Assembly: GCA_964413535.1 (NCBI GenBank)
Contig: CAYPTB010000027.1
Span: 1 to 64,000 of the forward strand
Reading direction: 5' to 3'
Origin: CAYPTB01 sp964413535
GTDB lineage: Bacteria > Planctomycetota > UBA1135 > GCA-002686595
Length of the DNA: 64,000 nt
A model generated the notes under the pieces. It was not told the DNA's origin. It searched no databases and saw only the letters and a list, made by a program, of their open reading frames with translations. Numbering within the stretch: position 1 is the stretch's first letter; the number at the start of each line of letters is the position of its first letter. This document shows positions 62,607 through 64,000 of the stretch, piece by piece. The position numbers and the translations under genes were made by a program.

Positions 62607-63979
62607 CCGACGCTCCCCTGCCGCAGCACCCGCGGCTCGCGCGCACGCTCGTCGTCCTCGGCGCCGTCCTCCTGCTCGTCTCCGAGCTCGGGCTCTTCCT
62701 CGACGTCGAGCCGTTCCCCACCTGGTTCTACGTCTTCGCCTGGTGGTCGTACGTCGCGCTGGCGGACGGGATCGTGCACCTGCGCAGCGGTCGCTCGCTG
62801 CTCCTCTCGCGGCCGCGCGCGTTCCTCCTGCTCGTGCCGTGGTCGGTGGCGTTCTGGCTCTTCTTCGAGGCCGCGAACCTGGTGCTCGAGAACTGGTACT
62901 ACGTGCGCGTACCAACCGACCGCCTCACGCGCCTGGCGGGCATCACCGTCTCCTTCGCCACCGTGCTGCCCGCCGTGCTCGAGACGGCGGACCTGCTCGC
63001 CTCGTTCGGCATCCTCACGACGCGGCGCGGGCCCGCGTTCGAACCGAGCGCGCGCCTCCTGCGCGCGGCGACCTTCGCGGGCTTCGCGTTCCTCGTGCTC
63101 CCGCTCGTCTTCCCCGAGCAAGCCTATCCGCTCGTCTGGGGCGCGACCGTGCTCCTGCTCGAGCCCCTGCTCTACCGCCGCGGCGCGCGCTGCTACCTCT
63201 CCCTGATGGCGCAGGGCGAGTACGCGGCCCCACTGCGCTACCTGCTCGCGGGCCTCGTGTGCGGCGGGCTGTGGGAGTTCTGGAACTACTGGTCCGCGGC
63301 CAAGTGGATCTACACGGTGCCCTTCTTCGACGAGCTGCGCCTCTTCGAGATGCCGCTCCTCGGCTTCCTCGGCTTCCCGCCCTTCGCGCTCGAGTGCTAC
63401 ACGTTCGCGCGCTTCCTCGTCCTAGCGCGCCTCGTGCCCGAGTTCGAGCGCGACCTACCCGACCCGCGCCGCCGCGGCGACTTCGAGATCCGCCTGCTCG
63501 GCGTCTCGGCGGCCTTCTTCTTCTCCTCGCTCGTCCTTCCGGGCGTCGAGTCGCGCACGGTGCGCAGCACTGCGCCGCGCGTGCGCGACCTGATCCAGGA
63601 CGAGCACCGCCTCGCCGTGCTCGACGCCCTTGGCGTGCACGACCTCGACGAGCTCGTGGCAGAGCTCCGCGCCGGCGCCCTCGACGACCCCTTGGGCATG
63701 ACGGAGTACGAGCGCCTGCGCGTGCTCGAAGAAGCGCGCCTACTCACGTTGGCCGGCATGGGCCCGCGCGGCGTCGCCTGGCTCGGATCGGTCGGCGTGT
63801 ACGACGCAACCACCCTCGCGCACGCCGACCCCGACGAGCTCTTCGAGTCCCTCGAACACCGCGGCCGCGGCCCCAATCCCCGCCCCTACCGCCGCGAAGT
63901 CCGCGTCTGGCACAACCGCGCGGAAGACGCCCAGAGCGACGCTCGGCCACCGAGTGAAGACGACGCTGTCGACAACTAA
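62603..63979 (+). CDS. Polytopic membrane protein with C-terminal DUF4332/HhH-like domain
   Basis: The 458-residue protein has about eight hydrophobic segments in the first 300 residues (LARTLVVLGAVLLLVSELG, FLLLVPWSVAFWLFFEA, GLWEFWNYWSAAKW). The last 140 residues are soluble and carry two HhH-type repeats (VLDALGVHDLDELVAEL, TLAGMGPRGVAWLGSVGVYD) like the DUF4332 family. The function is unknown. The start overlaps the mdh stop (ATGA), so it is co-translated. The soluble domain could bind nucleic acid or a protein at the inner membrane face. Confidence 0.72.
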   Translation: MTDAPLPQHPRLARTLVVLGAVLLLVSELGLFLDVEPFPTWFYVFAWWSYVALADGIVHLRSGRSLLLSRPRAFLLLVPWSVAFWLFFEAANLVLENWYYVRVPTDRLTRLAGITVSFATVLPAVLETADLLASFGILTTRRGPAFEPSARLLRAATFAGFAFLVLPLVFPEQAYPLVWGATVLLLEPLLYRRGARCYLSLMAQGEYAAPLRYLLAGLVCGGLWEFWNYWSAAKWIYTVPFFDELRLFEMPLLGFLGFPPFALECYTFARFLVLARLVPEFERDLPDPRRRGDFEIRLLGVSAAFFFSSLVLPGVESRTVRSTAPRVRDLIQDEHRLAVLDALGVHDLDELVAELRAGALDDPLGMTEYERLRVLEEARLLTLAGMGPRGVAWLGSVGVYDATTLAHADPDELFESLEHRGRGPNPRPYRREVRVWHNRAEDAQSDARPPSEDDAVDN

Positions 63980-64000
63980 CAGGGCTCGCGCACTCGCCAA

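Overview
This window is chromosomal DNA from a very GC-rich, Gram-negative-type bacterium, most likely a member of the Planctomycetota. Three things point there. There are two sulfatase-superfamily lipoprotein-like enzymes. There is a TPR protein carrying two RNA polymerase alpha-CTD-like domains. There are zinc-ribbon/membrane proteins, large TPR/glycosyltransferase proteins and a VCBS/S74 surface protein of kinds common in that phylum. No 16S rRNA is present, so the phylum call is an inference. Codon use looks uniform; I see no prophage, transposase, CRISPR array or plasmid gene. Coupled starts of the GTGA/ATGA/TTGA type are frequent.

Layout. 1-9.1 kb: secA (cut by the window edge), a response regulator, lspA, a DksA/TraR-like protein, xerC, uvrC and uvrB. 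9.3-14.7 kb: two paralogous zinc-ribbon membrane proteins, gamma-glutamyltransferase with a coupled NIL-domain protein, and a membrane protein. 14.8-27.3 kb: an envelope/surface block with two sulfatase-superfamily enzymes (one lacking the formylglycine cysteine), a degenerate M28 peptidase, an SGNH hydrolase, a membrane-tethered HTH protein, an AftB-like GT-C glycosyltransferase, a polytopic membrane protein, and a VCBS + 17-residue-repeat + S74 autoprocessing surface protein. 27.4-32.6 kb: a tightly coupled five-gene operon (RMD1/DUF155, C39-like peptidase, RimK-like ATP-grasp, GCS2 carboxylate-amine ligase, N-formylglutamate amidohydrolase-like), the best candidate here for a little-described system. 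32.7-35.7 kb: tRNA-Cys, a DgkA kinase, tRNA-Leu(UAA) and a TMTC-like membrane/TPR protein.

35.7-41.4 kb (minus strand): ssb, a moaD-moaE fusion, ETF-ubiquinone oxidoreductase, pepA and gltA. Next come a 166-bp imperfect palindrome and a PilZ gene. 42-49.9 kb (minus strand) is a translation/secretion cluster: ffh, rpsP, an apparently inactive endonuclease III-like protein with a lysine-rich tail, maf, rpmE, prfA, a proline-rich membrane protein and prmC. Then murA.

52-57.5 kb (plus strand): the TPR/double alpha-CTD protein, ruvA, and a three-gene serine-biosynthesis run (serA, SerB-like HAD phosphatase, class V aminotransferase). The end of the window holds a large lipoprotein with an HEEGH motif, ribD, malate dehydrogenase and a membrane protein with a DUF4332-like C-terminus. 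Most genes are housekeeping. The interest lies in the peptide-ligase operon, the dead endonuclease III, the alpha-CTD protein, the S74 surface protein and the palindromic element.
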